DNA of 64,000 nucleotides from Caldimonas mangrovi (GTDB lineage: Bacteria; Pseudomonadota; Gammaproteobacteria; Burkholderiales; Burkholderiaceae_C): positions 1 through 64,000 of the forward strand of contig NZ_JAMKFE010000009.1 of assembly GCF_023721835.1 (NCBI RefSeq), in the 5' to 3' direction. The position numbers were made by a program, and so were the translations under genes. Positions 45,521-57,444 of this stretch are shown one piece after another (positions within the stretch are counted from its first letter, which is position 1; each line of letters opens with the position of its first letter). Below the pieces are notes generated by a model. That model worked only from the letters and a program-made list of their open reading frames with translations. It ran no database searches and was not told the DNA's origin.

Positions 45521-45526
45521 GATAAT
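45521..45526 (+). promoter_or_regulatory. Putative -10 element of rlmD (leaderless start)
   Basis: GATAAT ends eight bases before the rlmD ATG with only pyrimidine-rich sequence between and no Shine-Dalgarno. This resembles the surE arrangement and predicts a leaderless message. Confidence 0.45.
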
Positions 45527-45534
45527 CCGTCCCC

Positions 45535-46887
45535 ATGACTCAAGCGAATGAATGGCTCCGGATCGAGTCGCTCGATCTGGAGGCGCAAGGCGTGGCTCAC
45601 AACGCCGAGGGAAAAGTGGTGTTCGTCGACGGCGCGCTGCCCGGCGAGGAAGTGCAGGTTGCGACGACGCGGCGCAAGAACAACTGGGAGCAGGCTCACG
45701 TGACCGCGCTGCGGCGTGAAAGCTCTCAGCGCGTCACGCCCCGCTGTGCCCACTTCGGCACCTGTGGCGGTTGCAAGATGCAGCACTTTCACGTGGCGGC
45801 GCAACTGGCGGTCAAGCAACGGGTCCTGGAAGACAACCTGTGGCATCTGGGCAAGGTGCGCCCGGAAACCGTGCTGCGTCCGATCGAGGGCCCCACCTGG
45901 GGCTACCGCTACCGTGCACGACTGTCGGTGCGCTACGTGCCCAAGAAGGGCGGCGTGCTCGTGGGCTTTCACGAGCGAAAGTCCAGCTATGTTGCCGACA
46001 TGACGCGCTGCGAGGTGCTGCCGCCGCATGTCAGTGCGATGCTGCTGCCGTTGCGAGAGTTGATCGGGGGCATGGACGCGCGCGACCGCTTGCCGCAGAT
46101 CGAAGTCGCGATCGGTGACCGCGACGGGCGACCCGTCACAGCGTTGGTGCTGCGTCACCTAGAACCGCTCAGCGCGGCGGATCTCGGACGGCTGCGCGGT
46201 TTTGCTGGGGAACACGACGTGCAGTGGTGGCTGCAGCCCAAGGGGCCCGACACCGCGCATCTGTTGGATCCGGTCGATACGCCGCTGGCCTATACGCTGC
46301 CGGAATTCGGCATCACGATGCCGTTCAAGCCGACTGACTTCACCCAGGTCAACCACCAGATCAATCGCACACTTGTCAGTCGTGCACTGCGCCTGCTGGC
46401 GCCCCAACCGGCCGACACGGTCATCGACTGGTTCTGCGGCCTCGGCAATTTCACGCTGCCGATCGCGCGTGGGGCGCGCAAGGTGCGGGGTGTAGAGGGG
46501 AGCGAGGCACTGGTCAGCCGTTCGCGCGAGAACGCCGCATGCAACGGCATCACCAACGCCTGCTTCGACGCGCGCAACCTGTTCGAACTGGAGCCCGCCG
46601 ATCTGGTTGCCTACGGTGCCGCGGACAAGTGGCTCGTGGATCCGCCGCGCGAAGGCGCATTCGCGCTGGTGAAGGCGCTGGCCGACGTTCGGCAGCAGGC
46701 TGACGCTGTGCCCGGCTGGGCGCCGCCGCGGCGTATTGTCTACGTCTCCTGCAACCCGGCGACACTGGCGCGCGATGCGGGCTTGCTGGTGCACCAGGCC
46801 GGGTACCGGTGTGTGGCGGCTGGCGCCGTGAACATGTTTCCGCACACGGCGCACGTCGAGAGCATGGCGGTGTTCGAACTCGATTGA
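45535..46887 (+). CDS. rlmD: 23S rRNA (uracil-1939-C5)-methyltransferase RlmD
   Basis: A 450-residue RumA-type enzyme. An N-terminal TRAM domain (about 1-65) precedes iron-sulfur cluster ligands in [12 protein letters not shown] (about 79-90), the RNA-binding middle, and the methyltransferase: [32 protein letters not shown] (motif I) and the catalytic-cysteine motif [12 protein letters not shown]. It methylates U1939 of 23S rRNA. A bidirectional terminator follows the stop, separating it from the convergent YccA-like gene. Confidence 0.95.
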   Translation: MTQANEWLRIESLDLEAQGVAHNAEGKVVFVDGALPGEEVQVATTRRKNNWEQAHVTALRRESSQRVTPRCAHFGTCGGCKMQHFHVAAQLAVKQRVLEDNLWHLGKVRPETVLRPIEGPTWGYRYRARLSVRYVPKKGGVLVGFHERKSSYVADMTRCEVLPPHVSAMLLPLRELIGGMDARDRLPQIEVAIGDRDGRPVTALVLRHLEPLSAADLGRLRGFAGEHDVQWWLQPKGPDTAHLLDPVDTPLAYTLPEFGITMPFKPTDFTQVNHQINRTLVSRALRLLAPQPADTVIDWFCGLGNFTLPIARGARKVRGVEGSEALVSRSRENAACNGITNACFDARNLFELEPADLVAYGAADKWLVDPPREGAFALVKALADVRQQADAVPGWAPPRRIVYVSCNPATLARDAGLLVHQAGYRCVAAGAVNMFPHTAHVESMAVFELD

Positions 46888-46925
46888 CGGCTGCTGCCGC
46901 AACCGCGCGAAGTCCCGCGCAAAAC

Positions 46926-46951
46926 AAAGGCCCGCCGAAGCGGGCCTTTTT
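46926..46951. terminator. Intrinsic terminator between rlmD and the YccA-like gene
   Basis: The 10-bp stem AAAGGCCCGC/GCGGGCCTTT with tetraloop CGAA runs directly into T residues on the plus strand. The A-run on the left lets it work for the convergent gene as well. Confidence 0.93.
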
Positions 46952-46971
46952 CATGGAGCGCGGGTGTTCGC

Positions 46972-47661
46972 TTATTCGTCGCCGCCGAAGATGCCGAGCA
47001 GGGCGAGCAGGTTCTGGAACACGAGGTAGACGTCCAGGTAGATCGCCAGCGTGGCAGTAACGTAGTTGGTTTCACCGCCGTCGATCACCCGCTTGATGTC
47101 GTACAACATGTAGGCCGAGAAGATCACGATCGCCAGCGAGGAGATCGTCAGCATCAGCGCCGGCATCTGCAGCCAGATGTTGGCCAACGAGGCCACGATC
47201 AGCATGATCACGCCGACCATCAACCACTTGCCCATGCCGGACAGATCGCGCTTGATCGTGGTGGCCATCGTCGCCATGCCGAAGAACACCAGCGCGGTGC
47301 CGCCGAAGGCCATCATGATGAGCTGCGCACCGTTCGAGAAGCCGAGCACCGCCCCGATCAGGCGCGAGAGCATCAGGCCCATGAAGAAGGTGAAGCCGAG
47401 CAGCAGTGCAACGCCGATGCCGGAATTCTTGAACTTCTCGATCGCGAAGAAGAAGCCGAAGGCAATGCCCATGAAAGCCACGAAGCCGATCAATGGGCTG
47501 CCGGCAAAGAAGGTGAAGCCCATCGCCACGCCGATCCAGGCGCCGAGGACGGTGGGTACGAGCGACAGCGCCAGCAGCCAGTAAGTGTTACGCAGCACCC
47601 GGTTGCGCTGCTGCGTCAGAATGCCGGAACCGGAGTAGGCTGCCTGCAAGCTTTCGTTCAT
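46972..47661 (-). CDS. Bax inhibitor-1/YccA-family membrane protein
   Basis: A 229-residue protein with seven predicted membrane spans (for example YWLLALSLVPTVLGAWIGVA, LIMMAFGGTALVFFGMATMA) and the family's conserved tail (LYDIKRVIDGGETNYVTATL; LDVYLVFQNLLALLG). YccA-type proteins interact with and modulate the FtsH protease, and BI-1 relatives are calcium/proton leak channels. ftsH is about 10 kb away in this window. The gene stands alone and converges with rlmD. Confidence 0.92.
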   Translation of the reverse strand: MNESLQAAYSGSGILTQQRNRVLRNTYWLLALSLVPTVLGAWIGVAMGFTFFAGSPLIGFVAFMGIAFGFFFAIEKFKNSGIGVALLLGFTFFMGLMLSRLIGAVLGFSNGAQLIMMAFGGTALVFFGMATMATTIKRDLSGMGKWLMVGVIMLIVASLANIWLQMPALMLTISSLAIVIFSAYMLYDIKRVIDGGETNYVTATLAIYLDVYLVFQNLLALLGIFGGDE

Positions 47662-47839
47662 CGTTGCTCTCCTCTGTCAAAAAGTGGCCGAGGTTCGACC
47701 TTTGCGGCGGATTCTAGTTCCCGGCGCACACGGCGTTCGATTTTCCTGAGCTTCAGCCGGGTTTGCGGTGCTTTACCCCCGCAAGCGGGGTTCCTGGCAC
47801 CATCTGCTTTCTCGAACCCTGATCCGAAAGGAGTTACCG

Positions 47840-48247
47840 ATGAAGAACAAGCCGCAGCTGACGCTGGAAGACGTCAAGAAGATTGCGGTGGGCGCCGAAG
47901 CCGAGGCGCTGCGCAATGGCTGGGCGGTGGCGATTGCCATCGTCGACGACGGCGGGCATCTGCTGTGGTTCCAGCGCCTGGACGGGGCTTCGCCCGCTTC
48001 GGCGCAGATCGCACCGGCCAAGGCGCACACGGCCGCCCTGGGGCGCCGCGAAAGCAAGATCTATGAAGACATGATCAACCAGGGGCGGGCTTCCTTTCTC
48101 AGCGCGCCCGGGTTGCAGGGGTTGCTGGAGGGCGGCGTGCCGATCATGGTTGAGGGGCAGTGTGTCGGGGCCGTCGGCGTCAGCGGCGTGAAGTCCGTCG
48201 AGGACGCCCAGATCGCCAAGGCCGGCATTGCCGCGCTAGGCTTGTAG
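47840..48247 (+). CDS. HbpS/GlcG-family heme-binding-like protein
   Basis: A 135-residue protein: LTLEDVKKIAVGAEAEALRN, VAIAIVDDGGHLLWFQRLDG, and GGVPIMVEGQCVGAVGVSGV are the marks of the GlcG/HbpS fold. Members bind heme or cob(I)alamin, or act as extracytoplasmic sensors; this one has no signal peptide. I use the ATG at 47840, with AAAGGAG eight bases upstream, over the in-frame start at 47768. It converges with hemP, so a heme-related role is plausible but unproven. Confidence 0.85.
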   Translation: MKNKPQLTLEDVKKIAVGAEAEALRNGWAVAIAIVDDGGHLLWFQRLDGASPASAQIAPAKAHTAALGRRESKIYEDMINQGRASFLSAPGLQGLLEGGVPIMVEGQCVGAVGVSGVKSVEDAQIAKAGIAALGL

Positions 48248-48353
48248 CCCAAGGGGGAAAAAAGCGCTTGGCTGGGGGCCGGCAAGCCGGCTCGTGGCTG
48301 AGCTCAAACACGACCCGGCGGCCCCTTGGCCGTCCGTGTCGCCCCACGATGAA

Positions 48354-48578
48354 CTATTTGGTCAGGATCAGCTTGCCGAACTTGGTGGCGCGCAACTGGT
48401 AAAGCGCGCCGTTGTGCTCGATGTGGATCGACTTGCGGCCGCGCAGCAGGGCGCTGCTTGCGACTGCAGGTTCCGCTTCCACGGCGGGCAAACCGCTGCC
48501 GGGGGCACCGGAAGGCAGACGTGCCGATGCCGGGATGGACGATGGCACGAGGCCGGCGACGAGAGCGGAAGATTTCAT
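48354..48578 (-). CDS. hemP: Hemin uptake protein HemP
   Basis: A 74-residue protein whose last 31 residues match the HemP family (LLRGRKSIHIEHNGALYQLR followed by ATKFGKLILTK). HemP is a small iron-regulated regulator/helper of heme uptake genes in Burkholderiales. The N-terminal half is Pro/Ala-rich and variable. The start at 48578 gives the full conserved part. No heme receptor or transporter gene is adjacent in the window. Confidence 0.85.
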   Translation of the reverse strand: MKSSALVAGLVPSSIPASARLPSGAPGSGLPAVEAEPAVASSALLRGRKSIHIEHNGALYQLRATKFGKLILTK

Positions 48579-48631
48579 CTGTCGGTTCCTGTGTCTTGAG
48601 AGAGGCGGAAGAACGAGTCGGCGGGGCTGCT

Positions 48632-48706
48632 TCAGGGGCGGGACAACGCCCACCAGGCACCCAGCAACACCACGAGCAGGCTCAGCAGCCAGAAGATGGC
48701 GCCCAT
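48632..48706 (-). CDS. Candidate 24-residue membrane peptide between bfd and hemP
   Basis: A very small ORF, MGAIFWLLSLLVVLLGAWWA plus LSRP and stop. The ATG overlaps the bfd stop as TGATG, so it would be translated by coupling. The sequence is a near-perfect single membrane helix with a cluster of Trp and a positive C-terminal end. Random GC-rich DNA seldom gives such a clean pattern, but length alone cannot prove coding. If real, it is a micro-membrane protein of the iron-responsive unit. Confidence 0.45.
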   Translation of the reverse strand: MGAIFWLLSLLVVLLGAWWALSRP

Positions 48707-48921
48707 CACGCCAGGGCCATCTCAACCGACTCCATGTGGTGGGCGGTAGAGGGTTCGTGCCGCAGGGACGCGGTCAGCGTCTTACGTGCGCAATCAGCGC
48801 ACTGCCCGCAGCAGGTGGCCACGCCCAGTTCCATCTGGAGTTCGTCGAAAGACGCGCATCCCGAGCGCGCCAGGCGCTCGATGTCCCGGTCGGAAACCCT
48901 TCGGCACACGCAGACGATCAT
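48706..48921 (-). CDS. bfd: Bacterioferritin-associated ferredoxin (Bfd-like)
   Basis: A 71-residue [2Fe-2S] protein: MIVCVCRRVSDRDIERLARS with Cys4 and Cys6, and the CCGQCADC motif (about residues 37-44) providing the other ligands. Bfd reduces heme in bacterioferritin to release stored iron when iron is scarce. The start is the ATG at 48921, with AAGGGA upstream; an earlier ATG at 48942 sits almost on the predicted transcription start. bfr lies 1.5 kb away. Confidence 0.9.
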   Translation of the reverse strand: MIVCVCRRVSDRDIERLARSGCASFDELQMELGVATCCGQCADCARKTLTASLRHEPSTAHHMESVEMALA

Positions 48922-48952
48922 TTGGCGAATCCCTTCTTCCATCGACGCCGCG

Positions 48953-48975
48953 AGTATAAATGAGAATGATTCGTA
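48953..48975 (-). promoter_or_regulatory. Fur-like box and -10 element of the bfd-hemP unit
   Basis: On the minus strand a TATACT -10 (48953-48958) is preceded by a 7-1-7 element at 48961-48975 that reads TGAGAAT-G-ATTCGTA on the plus strand, close to the Fur consensus TGATAAT-N-ATTATCA. Iron-bound Fur here would block polymerase, so bfd, the small ORF and hemP should be induced by iron limitation. The rest of the 304-base gap to 49225 shows no gene. Confidence 0.7.
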
Positions 48976-49225
48976 ATAGAAGGGCCCGATTGGCGTAGGG
49001 TCAAGAAGGGCACCGCGAGCTTTGTTACCGAGACCCCACCTTTGGGGGGAGCCCGCGGCGGTCTTGCCACCCCGATACTCGCCTGGACCGCATTCAGTAT
49101 TTATGGCAAGCCAAGTGCCTTGCCCGGTCGGCCGCGAAAGGACGAGACATGCCCCGACAAGACCCGCTCCTTGCGCACGCTAGCATCCGGCAAAGCCCTT
49201 CGTGCAGCTTTGGGATGCGGCGCTC

Positions 49226-49939
49226 ATGAAACCGCTGCACGCCTCTTCCGACAGCAGCCGTGCCAATGCGACCGCGGGCGTCTACGGCGCGCGGCTCAGG
49301 TTGTGGTTCCCGGTGTTGCTGTTCATGCTCGCGCTCGGCGCCTACGTTTGGCGCCGCGGCGATGGGGTGCTCTGGTACGAGCTGTGCTGGGCTTTAGGCG
49401 CGTTCGCGCAGGCAGCGATACGCTGGCCCCATGTCGAGGCCAACCGCGCCAATCAGGTGCAACGCAGCCGCGTCGGCCGGCTGGAGCAATGGTTGATGTT
49501 CGTTGTCTTCATGACCTTGCTGTGCCTGCCGATGCTGTTCGTCGCAACGCCGTGGCTCGACCGCTTCAACTACGTGCTGCCTGGTCAGGCCACCTGGGCG
49601 GGGGCTGCACTGATGGTGGCTTCGTTGTGGCTGTTCCACCGCTCGCATGCCGATCTCGGCCGGCAATGGTCACCCTCGCTGGAAGTGCACAGTGAGCACG
49701 CATTGATCACGCATGGGGTCTATCGTCGCTTGCGCCACCCGATGTATGCGTCGATCTGGCTGTTTGCGTTGGCGCAGCCGCTGCTCGTGCACAACTGGGC
49801 AGCCGGGGCTCTGGCGATTCCCGGCTTTGCGCTGTTGTATTTCCTGCGCGTGCCGCAGGAGGAAAGGCTGATGCTCGAGACTTTCGGCGACGCCTATCGC
49901 GAGTACATGGGGCGCAGCGGTCGCATCTGGCCGCGCTGA
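49226..49939 (+). CDS. Isoprenylcysteine carboxyl methyltransferase-like membrane protein
   Basis: A 237-residue protein with about five membrane spans and the ICMT/PEMT-type C-terminal signature: LGRQWSPSLEVHSEHALITH, GVYRRLRHPMYASIWLFA and the EERLMLETFGDAYREYMGRS tail. Such enzymes methylate small lipophilic or membrane substrates with SAM; the substrate is unknown. The start is the ATG at 49226; a GTG 24 bases earlier is possible. It converges with bfr, 20 bases apart. Confidence 0.82.
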   Translation: MKPLHASSDSSRANATAGVYGARLRLWFPVLLFMLALGAYVWRRGDGVLWYELCWALGAFAQAAIRWPHVEANRANQVQRSRVGRLEQWLMFVVFMTLLCLPMLFVATPWLDRFNYVLPGQATWAGAALMVASLWLFHRSHADLGRQWSPSLEVHSEHALITHGVYRRLRHPMYASIWLFALAQPLLVHNWAAGALAIPGFALLYFLRVPQEERLMLETFGDAYREYMGRSGRIWPR

Positions 49940-49959
49940 AGGCGAGGGCTTCCCGAGCG

Positions 49960-50439
49960 TCAGGAGGAGGCTGCGCCCATCTGCGACTGCAAATAGTTCT
50001 GCAACCCCACCCTGTCGACGAGGTCGAGTTGCGTTTCGAGGAAGTCGATGTGCTCCTCGGTGTCGTCCAGGATGTCCTGCAGCAAGTCGCGAGAGACGTA
50101 GTCGCGCACCGATTCGCAGTAGGCGATGCCGTCCTTGATCGTGGTCTGCGCGCCTTGCTCCAGCTGCAGGTCGCAGCGCAGGATCTCCACCGTGTCTTCG
50201 CCGACCAGCAGCTTGCCGAGGTCCTGCAGATTCGGCAGGCCGTCGAGCATCAGGACGCGCTCCATCAGCTTGTCCGCATGTTTCATCTCGCCGATCGATT
50301 CTTCGTATTCCTTGCGGGCCAGCTTGTCGAGGCCCCAGTGCTTCAGGATGCGATAGTGCAGGAAGTACTGGTTCGTGGCGGTCAACTCGTTCTTGAGCTG
50401 CGCATTCAAATGCTCGATGACCTTTGGGTCGCCCTTCAT
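49960..50439 (-). CDS. bfr: Bacterioferritin
   Basis: A 159-residue iron-storage protein that forms a 24-subunit heme-containing shell. Ferroxidase ligands are recognisable: Glu18 ([19 protein letters not shown]), [15 protein letters not shown] (Glu51, heme ligand Met52-type region, His54), and the C-terminal [23 protein letters not shown] precedes the ATG. The electron donor bfd is nearby on the same strand but in a separate unit. No Fur box is visible upstream. Confidence 0.95.
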   Translation of the reverse strand: MKGDPKVIEHLNAQLKNELTATNQYFLHYRILKHWGLDKLARKEYEESIGEMKHADKLMERVLMLDGLPNLQDLGKLLVGEDTVEILRCDLQLEQGAQTTIKDGIAYCESVRDYVSRDLLQDILDDTEEHIDFLETQLDLVDRVGLQNYLQSQMGAASS

Positions 50440-50741
50440 CGCTGTTCCTTCTCTTTGCTGGCAGTTTCAGGGCGATTGTGTCTCCGTTGGACGGCTTCTC
50501 CAAACAGGTGCATCGATGACCTTCGGTCGCGTTTCATGTTGTGCCCGAGACGCAGAAGCGTTCTCGTTTGCCGCCGCTGGCCAGACCTTGCGCGGCTGCC
50601 TCGCGAAACGGTGCGGCGCCCCAGGCTATAATCCCGCGGTTTACCCGCAACCACCCCCGCCTAGCGAAACTCCCTGGCCGTTTCCTCCGGACTCATGCTG
50701 TCGAGCAGAGCTGGGCGCGCACACCCAACGGAGAGTTTCCC
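50440..50741 (+). promoter_or_regulatory. bfr/carA divergent region with carA promoter
   Basis: TATAAT at 50627-50632 is a perfect -10 pointing to carA, with no good -35. It implies a ~105-base carA leader. A short frame starting ATG at 50695 overlaps the carA start in another frame; I cannot tell whether it is translated. Nothing else recognisable lies in the gap. Confidence 0.55.
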
Positions 50742-51891
50742 GTGCTGCCGCAACTGCCCCAAGCACTCCTCGCACTCGCAGACGGCACGGTCTTTCGTGG
50801 CACCTCGATCGGCGCTGCCGGTCATACAGTCGGTGAAGTCGTCTTCAACACGGCGCTCACCGGTTACCAGGAAATCCTCACCGACCCGAGCTACTGCCAG
50901 CAGATCGTGACGCTCACGTATCCGCACATCGGCAACGTCGGCGTGAATCCTGAAGACATCGAGGCGACGAAAGTCCATGCCGCCGGCTTGATCATCAAGG
51001 ACCTGCCGGTTCTCGAGTCCAACTTCCGCATGACCCAGACGCTGCCCGAGTACCTGCGCGAGCAGGGCACGGTGGCGATCGCCGGCATCGACACGCGCCG
51101 CCTCACCCGCATCCTGCGCACCAGCGGGGCGCAGAACGGTTGCATCCTCGCGTTGCCCGCTGGCGAGGGTGTCACCCAGCGCCACATCGACGATGCCGTC
51201 GCAAAGGCGAAGGCCGCGCCCAACATGGCGGGGCAGGACCTTGCCAGGGTCGTCACGACCGGCCAGTGCTACGACTGGACCGAAAGCGAATGGAAGCTCG
51301 GTGAGGGCTACGGCCACGTCGAGTCGCCGCGCTTCCACGTGGTGGCCTACGATTTCGGTGTCAAGCGCAACATTCTTCGCATGCTGGCCGAGCGCGGCTG
51401 CAAGGTGACCGTATTGCCGGCAACGACGCCAGCAGCCGAGGCGCTGCAATACCACCCCGACGGCATCTTCCTGAGCAATGGCCCCGGCGACCCGGAGCCG
51501 TGCGATTACGCCATACAGGCGTCGCGCGAGCTGATCGAGCAGGGCATCCCGACTTTCGGCATCTGCCTGGGCCACCAGATCATGGCACTGGCCTCCGGTG
51601 CCAAGACCTTCAAGATGAAGTTCGGCCATCACGGCGCCAACCACCCGGTGAAGGACCTCGATTCCGGCCGCGTCAGCATCACAAGTCAGAACCACGGCTT
51701 TGCGGTCGACGAAAAGACGCTGCCTGCCAACCTGCGGCCCACACACGTGAGCCTGTTCGACGGCACGCTGCAGGGACTAGCCCGCACCGACAAGCCTGCC
51801 TTCTGCTTCCAGGGGCACCCTGAGGCGTCGCCCGGCCCCGGCGACATCGGCTATCTCTTCGACCGCTTCGTGGCGCTGATGGAGAACAAGA

Positions 51892-51899
<8 letters not shown>
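50742..51899 (+). CDS. carA: Carbamoyl-phosphate synthase small subunit (glutaminase)
   Basis: A 385-residue amidotransferase subunit that supplies ammonia from glutamine for carbamoyl phosphate, the precursor of arginine and pyrimidines. N-terminal domain: [20 protein letters not shown] and [16 protein letters not shown]. Class I glutaminase domain: [11 protein letters not shown] with nucleophile Cys275 and [11 protein letters not shown] with His/Glu. The start is GTG at 50742 behind GGAGAG; no ATG fits. The 3' end overlaps carB by eight bases. Confidence 0.96.
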
Positions 51900-55146
<3,247 letters not shown>

Positions 55147-55166
55147 CCTCAAATCGAACCTAAGCG

Positions 55167-55213
55167 GCCGCCGCCGCCCTCCTGCAAGGGAGTGTGGCGG
55201 CGGCTGATTTTTT
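55167..55213 (+). terminator. Hairpin with T-run between carB and greA (terminator or greA leader attenuator)
   Basis: GCCGCCGCC (55167-55175) pairs with GGCGGCGGC (55196-55204), with an inner CTCC/GGAG pairing; six T follow at 55208-55213. It looks like a strong intrinsic terminator, yet greA starts only 18 bases further on, leaving no room for a promoter. The hairpin may therefore lie inside the greA leader. Confidence 0.85.
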
Positions 55214-55231
55214 GCTGGCGGAGAGAAACTG

Positions 55232-55708
55232 ATGGCCACCATCCCATTGACCAAGCGCGGTGCCGAAAAGCTCAAGGAAGAGCTGCACCGCCTGAAGACG
55301 ATCGAGCGCCCGGCCGTGATCAACGCGATTGCCGAGGCTCGCGCCCAGGGCGACCTGTCCGAGAACGCCGAATACGACGCCGCCAAGGACAAGCAGGGCT
55401 TCATCGAAGGCCGCATCCTCGAGATCGAAGGCAAGCTCGCTGCCGCGCAGGTGATCGATCCTTCGGCACTGGATGCCGGCGGTCGGGCGGTCTTCGGCGC
55501 CACGGTCGACCTGGAGGAGGAGGAGTCGGGCGATGCCGTGACGTACCAGATCGTCGGCGACGACGAGGCCGACCTGAAGCACGGGCTGATCTCGGTCAGT
55601 TCACCGATTGCGCGTGCACTGATCGGCAAGGAAGCGGGAGATGTGGCCGAAGTGCAGGCGCCGGGCGGCGTCAAGCGCTACGAGATCGTCGAGGTCCGTT
55701 ACGTCTGA
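55232..55708 (+). CDS. greA: Transcription elongation factor GreA
   Basis: A 158-residue factor that rescues backtracked RNA polymerase by stimulating transcript cleavage. The N-terminal coiled coil ([38 protein letters not shown]) holds the acidic tip pair in the turn region, and the C-terminal FKBP-like domain ([38 protein letters not shown]) binds polymerase. GGAG precedes the ATG. Confidence 0.97.
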   Translation: MATIPLTKRGAEKLKEELHRLKTIERPAVINAIAEARAQGDLSENAEYDAAKDKQGFIEGRILEIEGKLAAAQVIDPSALDAGGRAVFGATVDLEEEESGDAVTYQIVGDDEADLKHGLISVSSPIARALIGKEAGDVAEVQAPGGVKRYEIVEVRYV

Positions 55709-55723
55709 TCGTTTTCGCCACGC

Positions 55724-56164
55724 ATGTCATTGATCCGCTTGCGCAGCTGGCTGTCGGGCCTGTGGGCCGGCACCGTGTTGTGCATCGGTGGCATTGCGGC
55801 ACCCTCGTTGTTCGCGGTGCTGGAGCGTGCCCAGGCCGGCCTGGCGGCGGGGCGGCTGTTCCGCGTCGACGCGTCGCTGAGCCTGGTGCTGTCCGTCCTG
55901 CTGCTGCTCGTCGAGCGCCGGGTGGCCGGCGCTCGGGCAGAGCAAGGGCAGGGCGGTTCCCGCATGAGTACCGAACTGGTGCTCGTGCTGACCGCGCTGT
56001 TCTGCACAGTGGCCGGGTATTTCGCGATCCAGCCGCTGATGGAGCAGGCGCGTGCCGGCCACGGCAACTGGTCGTTCGGGGTGCTGCACGGTACTTCGAG
56101 CGCCTTCTTCGCCGCCAAGGCGGTCGTGCTGACCGTCCTGGCGTGGCGCTGCACCGCGCGTTGA
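55724..56164 (+). CDS. DUF4149 membrane protein
   Basis: A 146-residue protein with four predicted spans (LWAGTVLCIGGIAAPSLFAV; LSLVLSVLLLLVE; LVLVLTALFCTVAGYFAIQP; SAFFAAKAVVLTVLAWRC). 'FGVLHGTSS' before the last span is typical of DUF4149. The function is unknown. It begins 15 bases after greA, probably co-transcribed, and ends two bases before the convergent yhbY stop. Confidence 0.82.
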   Translation: MSLIRLRSWLSGLWAGTVLCIGGIAAPSLFAVLERAQAGLAAGRLFRVDASLSLVLSVLLLLVERRVAGARAEQGQGGSRMSTELVLVLTALFCTVAGYFAIQPLMEQARAGHGNWSFGVLHGTSSAFFAAKAVVLTVLAWRCTAR

Positions 56165-56166
56165 CT

Positions 56167-56643
56167 TCAGTCGGCCGACTGCTTTTTCTTGACGCTGGTG
56201 GTATGGGCCTTGGCGCGCTTGACGCTGCCGCCCGGAGTGAGGCGCTGGTTGCCCAGCACTGTCAGTTTCTTGACCTGCGGGCGCTGACCGCCTCGCTTCG
56301 AATACTTGATGACCTTCACCGTCTTCGGGCCCGGCTTGCGGTCTTCGTCTTCCGCCCTTTCCTTCAGCGGAATCGGCCGCCACAGCACCAGCAGCTTGCC
56401 GATATGCTGAATCGGCGCCGCACCCAGCGCGTCGCTCAAGGCCTCAAGCATGTTCTCGCGTTCCTCTCGATCGTCCGAGAAGACGCGGACCTTGATCAGG
56501 CCATGAGCCTTCAGTGCGGCGTCGGCTTCCTTCACGACGGCGGGCGTCAGGCCGTCACCGCCGACGTGGACGACGGGATCAAGGTGGTGGGCCGCAGCGC
56601 GATGTTCCTTGCGCTGGGCGGGTGTCAATTGGATGGCAGGCAT
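56167..56643 (-). CDS. yhbY: YhbY-family CRM-domain RNA-binding protein
   Basis: A 158-residue protein. Residues about 1-95 are the CRS1-YhbY (CRM) domain: [20 protein letters not shown], a GG-containing loop (VHVGGDGLT) and GKLLVLWRP. It associates with pre-50S ribosome subunits in E. coli. The last ~60 residues are a Lys-rich extension ([20 protein letters not shown]...) not present in the ~97-residue E. coli protein. The start is ATG at 56643, only 20 bases from the rlmE start on the other strand. Confidence 0.92.
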   Translation of the reverse strand: MPAIQLTPAQRKEHRAAAHHLDPVVHVGGDGLTPAVVKEADAALKAHGLIKVRVFSDDREERENMLEALSDALGAAPIQHIGKLLVLWRPIPLKERAEDEDRKPGPKTVKVIKYSKRGGQRPQVKKLTVLGNQRLTPGGSVKRAKAHTTSVKKKQSAD

Positions 56644-56663
56644 CTGCGTATTATCGTTGCGCA

Positions 56664-57341
56664 ATGAAGATCAAGACAAAAAGCAAGAAGGTCAACAAGG
56701 CGTGGTTGAACGACCACCTCACCGACCCGTATGTAAAGCTCGCGCAGAAAGAGGGCTATCGGGCCCGGGCTGCCTACAAGCTCAAGGAGATCGACGAGGA
56801 GCTTCGCCTGTTGAGGCCGGGGCAGCTGGTGGTCGACCTCGGCGCCGCCCCAGGGGCTTGGAGTCAATACGTTCGGCGCAAATTCGCGCCACGCGAGGCC
56901 GGTGGGGGCGGTGCGGCCGCCGGTGAGCTGAACGGCACCATCATTGCGCTCGATCTGCTGGACTTCGAGCCGATCGAAGGCGTGAGCTTCATCCAGGGCG
57001 ACTTCCGGGACGACGCCGTACTGGGCCAGTTGCAGGAGGCGGTGGCGGGCCGGCCGGTCGACGTGGTGGTTTCCGACATGGCGCCCAATCTGTCGGGGAT
57101 CGAGGTGTCCGACGCAGCGCGAATTTCCCATCTGGTGGAGCTGGCGGTGGAATTTGCCCAAAACCACCTGCGACCCGAAGGCGCGCTGGTGTGCAAGGTT
57201 TTTCACGGCAGCGGCTACAGCCAACTGGTGAAGCTGTTCAAACAGACGTTTCGCGTCGTCAAACCGATCAAACCCAAGGCCTCCAGAGACAAATCCTCAG
57301 AAACCTTTTTGGTCGGTGTGGGTCTCAAGCGGAGCGATTGA
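56664..57341 (+). CDS. rlmE: 23S rRNA (uridine-2552-2'-O)-methyltransferase RlmE (FtsJ)
   Basis: A 225-residue heat-shock methyltransferase that finishes the 50S A-loop. Motifs: [19 protein letters not shown] (catalytic Lys), [15 protein letters not shown] (SAM site), [11 protein letters not shown] (catalytic Asp) and [13 protein letters not shown] (second Lys). A glycine-rich insert ([15 protein letters not shown]) follows the SAM loop. The order yhbY/rlmE/ftsH/folP/glmM matches E. coli. A basic N-terminus ([11 protein letters not shown]) is normal. Confidence 0.96.
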   Translation: MKIKTKSKKVNKAWLNDHLTDPYVKLAQKEGYRARAAYKLKEIDEELRLLRPGQLVVDLGAAPGAWSQYVRRKFAPREAGGGGAAAGELNGTIIALDLLDFEPIEGVSFIQGDFRDDAVLGQLQEAVAGRPVDVVVSDMAPNLSGIEVSDAARISHLVELAVEFAQNHLRPEGALVCKVFHGSGYSQLVKLFKQTFRVVKPIKPKASRDKSSETFLVGVGLKRSD

Positions 57342-57444
57342 GTGCCGATTCAAGCGGAAGACGTGAACGCAGCAACATTGCGATGGCCGCGTGCCGATAG
57401 GAAACACCTGTCACAAGCGTGGGAAACATCAAAGATGACGGTGT

